A stretch of 64,000 nt of DNA, from contig MFFN01000006.1 in the NCBI GenBank assembly GCA_001777915.1, forward strand, positions 211,001 through 275,000, in the 5' to 3' direction. Positions 42,329 to 50,700 of the stretch are shown one piece after another (the stretch's first letter is position 1; every line of letters starts with the position of its first letter). This DNA comes from Candidatus Edwardsbacteria bacterium RifOxyA12_full_54_48. GTDB lineage: Bacteria; Edwardsbacteria; AC1; EtOH8. Made by a program: the position numbers and the translations under genes. The notes beneath the pieces are model-generated. The model was not told the DNA's origin, did not search any database, and saw nothing but the letters and a program-made list of their open reading frames with translations.

Positions 42329-43696
42329 CTAAGCATCTTCCATCAGCCGCTCCACCAAGAACGGCCAGGTCTCTTCGATGATCCCCAGATGGGCCGGGGC
42401 CGGCTCGGACTTCCCCTTCCCATCCTCAACCTCCTGGCTGAGAGAGGCGACCTTGTTAAGGGCCGGCTTCTCCCCGGCCGGCGAAGCCGGCAGGGGCCGG
42501 GGCGGGATGGCTTCGGGGGGCGGCTCCGGTTTTTTGACCGAGGGGGCGGCCTCCGGAGCGGTCTTTGGAGAGCTTAATTTCTGGGCCAGCGATCTTATCG
42601 CCACCTCCAGATCCTCGGCCTTGTCGGGGTCGAACATCAGGTTCTCGATCTTCTCCATCTGCTCCGGGGTGGCCCTGGCTGACAGCGGGCCGAATTCCTG
42701 CTGCAGGTTGATCAGTTTTTCTATGTTGCGGGTATACTCCTCGTAAGCTTCGGTGACGATGGATATGTCCTGCTCCAGGATCTTCTCTATGTTGAAGGTA
42801 TTGAAGCCTTTCATTTTCCAGATGAACAGCTTCTCCTTGTATCCCTGGCGCAGCTGGTCGGCATCCTGCTGCTCGTCGATCAGGGCGGTGACCTTGTGAT
42901 CCAGTCCGGAGATGAAATCTCCGAACTCCCCGACCGGACTGTCGCCGGCCGGCGGCTGGGACAGAACCAAGGGATCCGGTTCCGCCTGGGCCTGAGGGGT
43001 CTGCAACGGGGGCAGGGCCTCGTCCACCACCGCCTTGGTCAGCGGCCCTTCGGTCAGCGAGGCGTACAGCAGCACCTTGTTGAGGGCCCCCTCCAGCTCC
43101 CTGATGTTGGAGGGAACCCGGGAGGCTATGATCAGCGCGGTCTCGTCCGATAGGGCCACCCCCCGGTCACGGCTCTTGCGGGAGATGATCAGGCTCTTCT
43201 CGTTGACGTCCACTTCCTTCAGCCCGATGATCAGGCCGCCCAGCAGGCGGGAGAGCAGCTTCTGGTCTATGCTCTCGATCTTCTGGGGCGTGATATCGGT
43301 GGTGACTATTATCTGGCGGCCAGAGCCCACCATCCGGTCGAACAGGGGAAGCAGGCGGATCTGCATCTTACTGTCCGCCAGCCCCAGGTGAAGGTCGTCA
43401 AAAAGCAGCAGGTCCGATTTCTCGGCGGCGACCAGATCCTCCAGCGACATCTGGCTGCCGTTGAGGAAGACCAGGTTCCAGCCGGGCTGGGCCAGGGCCA
43501 CCGCATTGCCGATGGCCTGCATCAGATGGGTCTTGCCCAGCCCCACCCCGCCGTGGATCAGCAGGGGGTTGTATACGTTGCCTGGGTTCTCGGCCACCTT
43601 GCGGGCGGCGGCAAAGGCCAGCCGGTTGCTGGGCCCGGTAACGAAATTATCGAACTGATAAACGCTCTTTAATATGTGGGGCTTTCCTTCGGTCAT
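42329..43696 (-). CDS. DnaA-like AAA+ ATPase without DNA-binding domain
   Basis: 455 residues; AAGGA six bases before the ATG. Residues 10-230 match the ATPase core of DnaA: QFDNFVTGPSNRLAFAA, Walker A GGVGLGKTH (49-57), Walker B LLLFDD (D100, D101), the KLLSRLLGGLIIGL segment like DnaA's SRFxxGL, and the sensor-II SNIRELEGALNKV. DnaA domains I-II are absent, and the C-terminal helix-turn-helix that binds DnaA boxes is replaced by an acidic and helical region (about 255-385), a Pro-rich linker (KPEPPPEAIPPRPLP) and a tail. So it is not a replication initiator. It lies between mglA and a DUF4388-TPR gene and may act as an ATP-dependent remodeller or localiser there (inference). Confidence 0.85.
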   Translation of the reverse strand: MTEGKPHILKSVYQFDNFVTGPSNRLAFAAARKVAENPGNVYNPLLIHGGVGLGKTHLMQAIGNAVALAQPGWNLVFLNGSQMSLEDLVAAEKSDLLLFDDLHLGLADSKMQIRLLPLFDRMVGSGRQIIVTTDITPQKIESIDQKLLSRLLGGLIIGLKEVDVNEKSLIISRKSRDRGVALSDETALIIASRVPSNIRELEGALNKVLLYASLTEGPLTKAVVDEALPPLQTPQAQAEPDPLVLSQPPAGDSPVGEFGDFISGLDHKVTALIDEQQDADQLRQGYKEKLFIWKMKGFNTFNIEKILEQDISIVTEAYEEYTRNIEKLINLQQEFGPLSARATPEQMEKIENLMFDPDKAEDLEVAIRSLAQKLSSPKTAPEAAPSVKKPEPPPEAIPPRPLPASPAGEKPALNKVASLSQEVEDGKGKSEPAPAHLGIIEETWPFLVERLMEDA

Positions 43697-43711
43697 TGGG
43701 CTTCCTTGAGT

Positions 43712-44305
43712 TTATCTTCGGTATTTGGCGCTGAGCGACTGCAGCACCAGGGCGGAGACGGCCTTGAGGGTGTCGAACACCCCGGCTCCGGTGGTGGCCA
43801 CCGCTTCGTAATGGGGAACCTTTCTTGAATTCAGGGCGTGGTCCATTTCGGCCACCGGGACTATGTTCGGCATGTCCCTTTTGTTGTATTGCATCACCAT
43901 GGGCACTTTGTTGATGTCCATTCCCAGTATGCCCAGATTGTCCCGCAGATTGGCCAGGCTCTCCAGGTTCTCCTGCCACAGATCCACCTGGGAGTCGGCC
44001 ACGAATACTATCCCGTCGGCCCCCTGCAGCACCAGCTTCCGGGTGGAGTTGTAGAACACCTGGCCGGGAACGGTGTACAGCTGGACCCGGGTCTTGTACC
44101 CGGCAATGTCCCCCAGCTCCAGAGGCAGGAAGTCGAAGAACAGCGTCCGGTCCTTCTCGGTGGCCAGGCTGACCATGGAGCTGCGTTTGATATCCGGGAT
44201 CTTGCTGTAGATGTACTGCAGATTGGTGGTCTTGCCGCAGCGGCCCGGACCGTAATAGACGATCTTGCAGGTGATCTCTTTTGATGAATAGTTAATTAAA
44301 GACAT
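43712..44305 (-). CDS. mglA: MglA-type small Ras-like GTPase
   Basis: 197 residues, standard for MglA. P-loop GPGRCGKT (19-26), the switch region with TLFFDFLPLELG typical of MglA, G3 as TVPGQ (78-82), and G4 QYNKRD (N141, D144). MglA sets cell polarity and drives gliding or type IV pilus reversals; its GTPase activity is raised by MglB roadblock dimers. Three roadblock-domain genes lie directly upstream. The operon context ties it to a chemosensory pathway, as in Myxococcus Frz-MglA (established there, inferred here). It has no clear ribosome-binding site and is separated from the roadblock genes by a dispersed repeat, so it may have its own promoter. Confidence 0.95.
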   Translation of the reverse strand: MSLINYSSKEITCKIVYYGPGRCGKTTNLQYIYSKIPDIKRSSMVSLATEKDRTLFFDFLPLELGDIAGYKTRVQLYTVPGQVFYNSTRKLVLQGADGIVFVADSQVDLWQENLESLANLRDNLGILGMDINKVPMVMQYNKRDMPNIVPVAEMDHALNSRKVPHYEAVATTGAGVFDTLKAVSALVLQSLSAKYRR

Positions 44306-44383
44306 TTAAGGTAAATATTATCGATTTCTGATTTATTTTCTCTGCGTCTCCGCAGTTATTAATGAGGGCTCTATCTAAGTTTC

Positions 44384-44528
44384 GTTTTTATTAGGAATCC
44401 ATGAAATCATGAATACTATAAACCAGGGAAACCCCGATTGATTCCTGCAATTCCTGGTTTCCTTATAGAATAAATTCGTTTTTCATCGACCGTTATGCAA
44501 TTAATTAAGTGCTCAGGTTAATAACAAT
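44384..44528. repeat. Dispersed repeat, copy B
   Basis: This 145-base element is homologous to 15377-15547 (shared ATTAGGAATCCATGAA, GATTGATTCCTGC, AATAAATTCGTTT, GGTTAATAACAAT). An internal inverted repeat AAACCAGGGAA / TTCCTGGTTT with a loop of about 20 bases could form a hairpin. It starts six bases after the roadblock gene stop. Confidence 0.75.
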
Positions 44529-44534
44529 CTCGAG

Positions 44535-45086
44535 CTAGGAGAACAGTTTGGACAGGGCATCCTCCACCGCCTGGTTGAAATCGGGCAGGGCCTCCTCCTG
44601 GGCCCCCGGCTGGCCCGGGGCGTCTGAAGGCTGCCGGTCCATTTTTTCCGAAAGATCCCGGGCCGCCTGGTCGGTATCGGACACGATGGCCCTGGCCAGC
44701 ACCGGGGACAGCTCCCGCTCAGCCTCCCCGGCGGCGTGCCGGATCATGCCCACCACGGTGGATTTGTCGAAGATGGTGGCCAGGATGAACTGGTCGGCTA
44801 TCAGGCAGAAATACACGTTCCAGGTCTTGCCCTCCTGGAACATCACCTTGAACTTCTCCTCGGCCACCACCTTGGCCAGGGCCTGGGTGGAGGTGAAGAT
44901 CCCGCCGATCAGGGCGGCGATGGACTGGACGTTGAAATTGGCGGTGAACCCGGCCAGGCTTATCAGGTGCCCGCTCTTGGCCAGCAACAGGGCGCAGCTG
45001 GCCCGGCTGTCCTTGAGGTAGCGGCCCATGGAGGCCTCCACCGCCTGGTTGATCTCCTCCGAAAGGACGTACTGAATGTTGGTCAT
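44535..45086 (-). CDS. Roadblock/LC7-domain protein with extended C-terminus
   Basis: 183 residues from the ATG at 45086 (ATGA overlap with the MglB-like stop); the upstream extension is shadow. Residues 1-125 form a roadblock/LC7 domain (EINQAVEASMGRYLKDSRAS, CALLLAKSGHLISLAGFTAN, VYFCLIADQFILATIFDKST). Residues 125-183 are a charged, Pro/Gln-containing tail ending LPDFNQAVEDALSKLFS. Roadblock proteins form dimers that act as GTPase-activating or scaffold factors for MglA. It is coupled to the smaller roadblock gene before it, and heterodimer formation is possible (inference). It ends with a TAG just before dispersed repeat B. Confidence 0.87.
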   Translation of the reverse strand: MTNIQYVLSEEINQAVEASMGRYLKDSRASCALLLAKSGHLISLAGFTANFNVQSIAALIGGIFTSTQALAKVVAEEKFKVMFQEGKTWNVYFCLIADQFILATIFDKSTVVGMIRHAAGEAERELSPVLARAIVSDTDQAARDLSEKMDRQPSDAPGQPGAQEEALPDFNQAVEDALSKLFS

Positions 45087-45424
45087 AGCATATCCATCAA
45101 GTGTTCCAGGCTGGCCTTCATTTTTATGGACACCAGGCCGATATTGGCCCCGGCCTCGGTGATCACGATCAGGATGCAGTGCTGGGCGCACAGGAAGATG
45201 ATGTTGCCCTCGCTGGCCAGCAGCTGCACCCCGTAGATCTGCTCTTCCTCCCCCCGGGCCAGCGATTTGACCACCTGGTTGAAGATGGAGGCCACCATGG
45301 CGCTGATGGTCCGCTCCTCCAGGCCGGACATGATGTTGGAGGCGATCACCAGCCCTTCCTTGTCTATCACCAGGCTGCCCCTGACCCCGGGGATGTCGTT
45401 TATCTGGTTCAATATGTTCTTCAT
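45083..45424 (-). CDS. Roadblock/LC7 protein, MglB-like
   Basis: 113 residues, a single roadblock domain: LNQINDIPGVRGSLVIDKEG, IASNIMSGLEERTISAMVAS, GVQLLASEGNIIFLCAQHCI, LVSIKMKASLEHLMDML. Size and pattern fit MglB, the MglA GTPase-activating partner. It is the middle of three roadblock genes and its stop overlaps the next start (ATGA). I leave the symbol blank because the three roadblock proteins cannot be ranked by sequence alone. Confidence 0.9.
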   Translation of the reverse strand: MKNILNQINDIPGVRGSLVIDKEGLVIASNIMSGLEERTISAMVASIFNQVVKSLARGEEEQIYGVQLLASEGNIIFLCAQHCILIVITEAGANIGLVSIKMKASLEHLMDML

Positions 45425-45452
45425 TTTATGCTCAAACCCTGTTCAAGTTATT

Positions 45453-46466
45453 TTAAGATGACAGGTTCTTTATCCGCTCGATGGCCCGCTTGATGTTAAC
45501 CGCCACCAGGCCGGTCTTGGCCGAGCTCTCGGCGGTCACCATCAGCACCTGGCCGCCCACCCGGTTGAGGAAGATCTTTTCGTTCCTGGTGTCTATCACC
45601 GCCCGTTCCAGCTGGCCCAGCTTGATCTTATGCATGGCCTGTGAGGCGGTGGAGAACACCAGCGATGACAGGGCCCCGGAGGATTCCTCGTCGACCCCGG
45701 CGGCCTGCGGAGCGAAGGCGCTGGCCACCGGAAAGCCGGACTCATCCACCAGCAGGCTGGCAAAGACCTGGGGGGTCTGGATGATCTCGTTGAGGATCCG
45801 GCCGAAGGCTGTCATGGTTTTGGGGTCGGCCTCCTCCCGAGGTTTAGAATTTTTCTCCGGAGTCGGGTCAGAGATGATCTCCGCCGGACCGGACTCGCTG
45901 ACAGGTTCCGGTGGCACGAATTCCATCTTGGGTTTTTCGGCCGCCTGGGCGGCCAGAGCCATCATGGCCTGGGCTCCCTGGTGGAAATCGGCCGGATCGA
46001 CCAATGCCGGCTCCCCAGGGATGGCCGCCTGCGAAATGTCTTCCGGAGCCCTCGGCTCCTCTATCACCGGCATTTCTATTTCGATCTTTTCGGGTGGGTT
46101 CGGATCTTCCCCGGCCGGAATAGCGGCGATCTCGGGAGATCTCGGTTCGGGCTGGCCGGGTCTGTCCAGCTCGGCCAGGACCTTTTTGGCCAGGGAATTC
46201 TCCGGCCGGACCGAAAGGATCTTGGTCAGCTCGGCCCGGGCCTTCTCGGTATCGTTGATCCCCTTGTAGCACTGGGCCAGCACCAGCCGGCCCTCGATGT
46301 TGTCGGGATGCGATTCCAACCCGCTCAGGCAGATGTTGATGGCCTCCTGATACAGGCCGTTCTCGCGGTAGAAGTCGGCCAGGGAGCCGAACAGCAGCGA
46401 GGAGGGATCATCGACCACCTGATCCGGGAAATCTTTAGGGCTGTCCGAAGACATATCTGATGACAT
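45453..46466 (-). CDS. TPR-roadblock fusion protein
   Basis: 337 residues. The N-terminus (about 20-100) has two to three TPR-like helices (LADFYRENGLYQEAINICLS, VLAQCYKGINDTEKARAEL). A long Pro/Glu/Ala linker (about 100-215) follows, then a C-terminal roadblock domain (MTAFGRILNEIIQTPQVFAS, LLVDESGFPVASAFAPQ, AVIDTRNEKIFLNRVGGQVL, GLVAVNIKRAIERIKNL). Fusion of TPR and roadblock suggests an adaptor that carries MglA or roadblock dimers to TPR partners in the same operon. It precedes the MglB-like gene by 28 bases. Confidence 0.87.
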   Translation of the reverse strand: MSSDMSSDSPKDFPDQVVDDPSSLLFGSLADFYRENGLYQEAINICLSGLESHPDNIEGRLVLAQCYKGINDTEKARAELTKILSVRPENSLAKKVLAELDRPGQPEPRSPEIAAIPAGEDPNPPEKIEIEMPVIEEPRAPEDISQAAIPGEPALVDPADFHQGAQAMMALAAQAAEKPKMEFVPPEPVSESGPAEIISDPTPEKNSKPREEADPKTMTAFGRILNEIIQTPQVFASLLVDESGFPVASAFAPQAAGVDEESSGALSSLVFSTASQAMHKIKLGQLERAVIDTRNEKIFLNRVGGQVLMVTAESSAKTGLVAVNIKRAIERIKNLSS

Positions 46467-46534
46467 AGTGCACCGAAATTATTTTTAATGCTTTGTATTT
46501 TGGCGGATCTTGGTTGATGCCCGCCGGCGACCCC

Positions 46535-47800
46535 CTATTCCCCCATTATCGGCAATCTTCGCTCTTTAAGTTTTTTCATCCTCTCCAGCCAGGCTTTCAC
46601 CTCGGGGCTCAGCTCCGGGGCGGGCTCCGCCGGTTTATCGAAGCCGGCCATGGTCTGCCGTCCGTCGGCCACGGCGGCCTTCTCCTCCAATCCCTCGGCC
46701 CATCTCACCGCCAGGTCCACCAGCTCCCGGATCTTCCCGGCCCTTTTATCATCGTGTGAAAATGACAGGAACCGCTCCCATCTCTCCACCGCCAGCTCCA
46801 GCCGCCCGATCTTGGCGTAGGCAAAGCCCAGGCAGTAGTTGATCTCGGGGTTGTCGTCCCGGCCCTGGCTGGCCAGTTTGTATTCCATGATGGCCTCGTC
46901 GAAGGACTCGGTCTTGAAATAAGCCTCGGCCAGATAGAGATGGGCCAGCGGAGAATCCGGCTCCTTGATCAGGATCTCGGAGAAGGTCTCGATGGCCTTC
47001 TCCAGCTGGTCTTTCTTGATCAGCTCCAGGCCCGTTTTTATCGGATCCATCACCGGCTCCTGAATATCCAGCGACAACGGGCCTTTCAGGGCGGTGGCCT
47101 TTACCAGGCCGGTGGCGCACAGGCCATAGATGACCTTGGCGGTCTCGAACTCCCGCCCCCCCACCGAGGCTATCACCTGACGGGCTGTTTTCTGGCCGTC
47201 GATATTGGCCAGGATCAGCCACTCCTCCGGCCTCAGGTCCAGCCGGGCCGAGGTCAGGTCGCTGCCCGGGGCCAGGGTCAGCACCATATCCAGGTCCGGC
47301 AGTTTGGACTGGATCTTGGACCACTCGTCCAGCCGGCGGGAGACCTCCATGATCACGTTCTCGGTGATCTGGACGAAGGCCAGGTCGGGGTCGGGGACCA
47401 GCTCCATGTCCTCGAACCGGAAATAGCCCTCCTGCCAGCTCATGATGGTGGAGACCGTCTCCTCCACCTGGGTCTTCAGCATGGCCCCCACCGCGTTCTT
47501 GGTGGCAAAGCCGCGCACCACCGCCAAAGCGCCGATCTTCTTTTTTTGCTTGGCGCTGGCCTGCTCCTTGAGCAGGATGTCCAGCTGGTCCTTGCTGAGC
47601 TTGCCGGAGGACAGCATCATCTGCCCCAGCTTCTCCTGCCCCTGTTGCAGGGTGCTGCGGATGATGTTCCCGGAGACGAAGAACACCTGGCCCACGTTCC
47701 GGGTGCAGTCCAGGGTCAGAACCCCGGATTTGCGGGACATGGCCAGCAGCTGGAACAGGTCCATCAGGCTGAGTTCTTTTATGGGGCCTTCGATCGCCAT
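46535..47800 (-). CDS. DUF4388-MshEN-TPR protein, paralogue of 40671
   Basis: 421 residues. DUF4388 module at 1-52 (MAIEGPIKELSLMDLFQLLA .. GQVFFVSGNIIRSTL). Two tandem MshEN-like motifs sit at exactly the same positions as in the paralogue, residues 57-80 (KLGQMMLSSGKLSK .. Q) and 88-111 (KIGALAVVRGFATK .. Q), but with Lys where the c-di-GMP-contacting Arg would be. A middle domain includes LRPEEWLILANIDGQKTARQ. TPR motifs run from about 250 to 345 (LAEAYFKTESFDEAIMEYKL). Ligand binding may be weaker or different from the paralogue (inference). Confidence 0.85.
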   Translation of the reverse strand: MAIEGPIKELSLMDLFQLLAMSRKSGVLTLDCTRNVGQVFFVSGNIIRSTLQQGQEKLGQMMLSSGKLSKDQLDILLKEQASAKQKKKIGALAVVRGFATKNAVGAMLKTQVEETVSTIMSWQEGYFRFEDMELVPDPDLAFVQITENVIMEVSRRLDEWSKIQSKLPDLDMVLTLAPGSDLTSARLDLRPEEWLILANIDGQKTARQVIASVGGREFETAKVIYGLCATGLVKATALKGPLSLDIQEPVMDPIKTGLELIKKDQLEKAIETFSEILIKEPDSPLAHLYLAEAYFKTESFDEAIMEYKLASQGRDDNPEINYCLGFAYAKIGRLELAVERWERFLSFSHDDKRAGKIRELVDLAVRWAEGLEEKAAVADGRQTMAGFDKPAEPAPELSPEVKAWLERMKKLKERRLPIMGE

Positions 47801-47978
47801 GTTTTAAAATAAAATATTAAAAGTTAAAAATAAAATATTTGCCGACTGTTGGTATGACCAGGTTCATTCGAAGAGATTTCCCCTGGTTCTGGTTTTTATA
47901 TTCTTATTTGTCAGGGCACTGGCCTTCTGGCAACGACCCAAATTCCAAATTCATAATTCTAAATTCTGAATTCCCGGC
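47801..47978. other. AT-rich gap with short repeats
   Basis: No gene. An A/T run lies at 47808-47840 and an aattc-type repeat at 47940-47974. It may hold a promoter for the 46535 gene, but no box stands out. Confidence 0.4.
47940..47974. repeat. AT-rich aattc-unit repeat
   Basis: The sequence is aattccaaattcataattc plus further aattc units, similar in unit and length to the run inside the coding region at 11309-11345. Confidence 0.45.
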
Positions 47979-50666
47979 TTACCTTCCCCCCGCCACCTGC
48001 TCCCATTGCATGGCGGTTTCGATGGCCTTTCCGGCCAGGGCCTTCAGGGCCTCATCTTTTGTAAAAGAGATGGCCTTCTGCCAGGCCTCCACCGCGTCCC
48101 GGGTCTTGCCCCGCTGGGCCAGCAGCCTGCCCCACAGCATGTACAGCTCGGGCTGGTCTCCGTGGCTCTGCATCAATTCCTGGCATAGCTGGTAGGCCTT
48201 GTCGGGCTGGCCGGCCTTGACCGCCAGCTGGGCCAGCCCCAGTTTGGCGTTAAACGAATCGGGGGAGATCTTGGCCGACAGGGCATACTCCACCGCGGCC
48301 TTGTCCAGCTGGCCCAGCTTGACGTAGGTTTCGCCCAGCGCCAGATGCGAGTCCAGATGGGCCGGGCTGTTGATCACCGCTTTCTTGAACTCCTCCACCG
48401 CCTGCTCCAGCTTGTCCTGGGAGATGTACAGTTGGGCCAGTTGGTAATAGCCCTGGGGCAGTTTGGGGTTCAACTTTATCACCTGGCGGTAGGCCATGAT
48501 GGCCTCCTCCGGCTCGTTCTGCACCGCGAAGATCTCCCCCAGCCCCAGGAACAGCGAGATGTCGGAGGGATTGATCTTCAGGGCGTTCTCGTAGCAGACC
48601 CTGGCATCCTGGTAGTCACAGCGTTCCAGATATATCCGGCCCAGCTGGGACATCAGCTCCACATCCTCCGGCCGGGCGGCGATCTCCTCGCGCAGGATGG
48701 CGATGGCCTGGTCGCTGTCGCCCTGCATCAAGTGGGCCCGGGCCAGACCGATCTTGAAATCCTTCTGCTCCGGGTTCAGCTTGGCCAGCACCCCGTATCT
48801 GACTATGGCCTCGGCCCCCTGCTTCTCGTCCATCGCCAGCTGGGCCAGGCTCTCCAGGGCCAGCTGGTTCTGGGGCTGCTGTTCCAGGATGGCCTTGGCC
48901 TTCTTCTTCAGCTCGCCGCTTTTGCCCTCGGCCCGGAGTTTTTTCAGGCTCTCGATGTCCGACTCCAGGGTAGCCTCGTCCCATTTGCTGGCCTTGGTCC
49001 GGATGGAGGCCTCCTCCAGCACCCCGCCGAAGATATCCTGGGCCACGGTGGTGCCCTGCTCCTGGCCGGAGCCCTGCCAGCCGTCCAGGATCAGCAGCTC
49101 CGGGTCGTCCACGTAGAAGTCGATGCCCAGCTTGAAGGAGCCGCCGGTGTAGTATGATTTGAGTTCCATGGCCCGTTTGGTGGCGGCCAGAGATTCCTGA
49201 TATTTCTCCTGGGCCGCCAGGGCGAATCCCAGGTTGTAATAGGCCTCGGCAAAATCCGAATCCAGCTTGATGCAATGCTCGAATTGGGCCAGGGCCTCGG
49301 TGTACGATTTCTGTTTGAGATAAAGCAGGCCGATGTTGTTGTGGGCCAGGGCCGAATCCTGGTTCAGCTTGAGCACCTCCTGGTATTCGGACATGGCCAG
49401 CTCGTCCTTGCCCTGCTTGGCGTACAGCAGGCCCAGGTTGAAGTGGGCGTCGCCGTACTGCGGCATCCTGGCCACCGCCTTCCGGAATGTCTCCTCGGCC
49501 AGCTGCTGCTGCTCCTGGTAGACATAAGCGATCCCCAGATTGTTCAAGCTGACCACATAGCCGGGATCGGAATCCAGGGCCCGCTGGTACCACTTGACCG
49601 CTTCGGCCGAGGCCCCCATCCGGTGATAGGCCAGGCCGGTGTCGTTGTAAAGTTTGGCGTTGTCGGGATCGAACTCCAGGGCCTTTTTATAGGCCTCGAT
49701 GGCCTTCTGGTTCTGGCCCATGAACAGGTAGATCTCGCCCACCTCCTTATGGACGATCCGGTTCTCCCCCTCCAGGGACAGCGCCAGCTCGAACTCCTTG
49801 AGGGCCTGCTTGAAAAGCCCCTTGCGCCGGAAGCCCACCCCCAGATTGTAGTGGGTCATGAATCCGTCCGGGGACACCTGCACCTGATCCTCCGAATGGC
49901 GCTTGATCTCGGTCAGCAGGTCCTGGCTGTAGTAATCGATCCCCAGGTTGACCTGGGCCTTGGAATAGTTGGGATTGAGGGCGATGGCCTGGCGGGATTC
50001 CTCGATGGCCTTTTCCAGCAGGCCCTTCTCGCCGTAAGTGAAGCCCAGCAGGAAGTGGGCCTCCGAGCCCCCGGGGTTGATCTTGATGGCGGTCTCCAGC
50101 TGGTTGATGGACTGGTCCAGCAGGCCCAGGTTGTAATAGATCTCCCCCAGCCCGGTGTGAATGACGTATGAATCGGGATCCAGCTTCAGGGCCTGCTGGT
50201 ATATCTCCACCGCCTCGTTGAACTGCCCCTGCTGTTTCAGGGTCAGCCCCAGGTAGAGGTAGGCCAGCATGTCGCCGGGCTTGAGCTCCACCGCCTTCTG
50301 GTAGTTGGCGATGGCCGACTTGTACTGCCCGGTGTTGCGCAACGCCTCGGCCAGCCGGAAGTAGGCGTTGGCATCGGGGCTTTTCTTCAAAGCCTCCTCG
50401 GCCTGCTGGATCTCATCCCGGTAATAGCCGCTCTTGCGGTAGACCACCTCCAGATTGCTTCTGGCCAGAACGTTCTGGGGGTCGATCTCCAAGGCCATCT
50501 GCAGCACTTCCACCGCCTCGGCATACATGCCCTTGTTGAAATAGACCACCCCCAGGTTGTTATGGGCCGAAGCGTCGCCGGCGTCTATCCGGCTTCGGAA
50601 GCCCCGCAGTATCTTCTGCTCCTCTGGGCTGACCGGGGGGATGTTTTTTTCTTCAGCGTGTTCCAT
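47979..50666 (-). CDS. Large TPR-repeat protein
   Basis: 895 residues with no signal peptide. TPR motifs fill residues about 30-510 (some 14 units, e.g. HNNLGVVYFNKGMYAEAVEV, AYLYLGLTLKQQGQFNEAVE, YNDTGLAYHRMGASAEAVKW) and again about 600-885 (LFLGLGEIFAVQNEPEEAIM, YYQLAQLYISQDKLEQAVEE). Between them (about 510-600) is a non-TPR insert with GGSFKLGIDFYVDDPELLIL and QDIFGGVLEEASI. Arrays of this length act as docking platforms. The gene lies between cheC and the DUF4388/roadblock genes and may scaffold the chemosensory-polarity complex (inference). It resembles FrzS/TPR-type polar hubs only in concept, not by detected homology. Confidence 0.88.
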   Translation of the reverse strand: MEHAEEKNIPPVSPEEQKILRGFRSRIDAGDASAHNNLGVVYFNKGMYAEAVEVLQMALEIDPQNVLARSNLEVVYRKSGYYRDEIQQAEEALKKSPDANAYFRLAEALRNTGQYKSAIANYQKAVELKPGDMLAYLYLGLTLKQQGQFNEAVEIYQQALKLDPDSYVIHTGLGEIYYNLGLLDQSINQLETAIKINPGGSEAHFLLGFTYGEKGLLEKAIEESRQAIALNPNYSKAQVNLGIDYYSQDLLTEIKRHSEDQVQVSPDGFMTHYNLGVGFRRKGLFKQALKEFELALSLEGENRIVHKEVGEIYLFMGQNQKAIEAYKKALEFDPDNAKLYNDTGLAYHRMGASAEAVKWYQRALDSDPGYVVSLNNLGIAYVYQEQQQLAEETFRKAVARMPQYGDAHFNLGLLYAKQGKDELAMSEYQEVLKLNQDSALAHNNIGLLYLKQKSYTEALAQFEHCIKLDSDFAEAYYNLGFALAAQEKYQESLAATKRAMELKSYYTGGSFKLGIDFYVDDPELLILDGWQGSGQEQGTTVAQDIFGGVLEEASIRTKASKWDEATLESDIESLKKLRAEGKSGELKKKAKAILEQQPQNQLALESLAQLAMDEKQGAEAIVRYGVLAKLNPEQKDFKIGLARAHLMQGDSDQAIAILREEIAARPEDVELMSQLGRIYLERCDYQDARVCYENALKINPSDISLFLGLGEIFAVQNEPEEAIMAYRQVIKLNPKLPQGYYQLAQLYISQDKLEQAVEEFKKAVINSPAHLDSHLALGETYVKLGQLDKAAVEYALSAKISPDSFNAKLGLAQLAVKAGQPDKAYQLCQELMQSHGDQPELYMLWGRLLAQRGKTRDAVEAWQKAISFTKDEALKALAGKAIETAMQWEQVAGGR

Positions 50667-50700
50667 TTTATAAAATCCGGATCCTCATGAATATTTTTGT

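Noticed and set aside
42329..43696. Replication initiator DnaA and a nearby replication origin
   Set aside because: The protein lacks domains I, II and IV, no dnaN/gyr neighbours are present, and no cluster of TTATCCACA-like boxes was noticed in the intergenic DNA.
44305..44534. Possible small gene between mglA and the roadblock gene
   Set aside because: No frame with a ribosome-binding site; the stretch is filled by dispersed repeat B.
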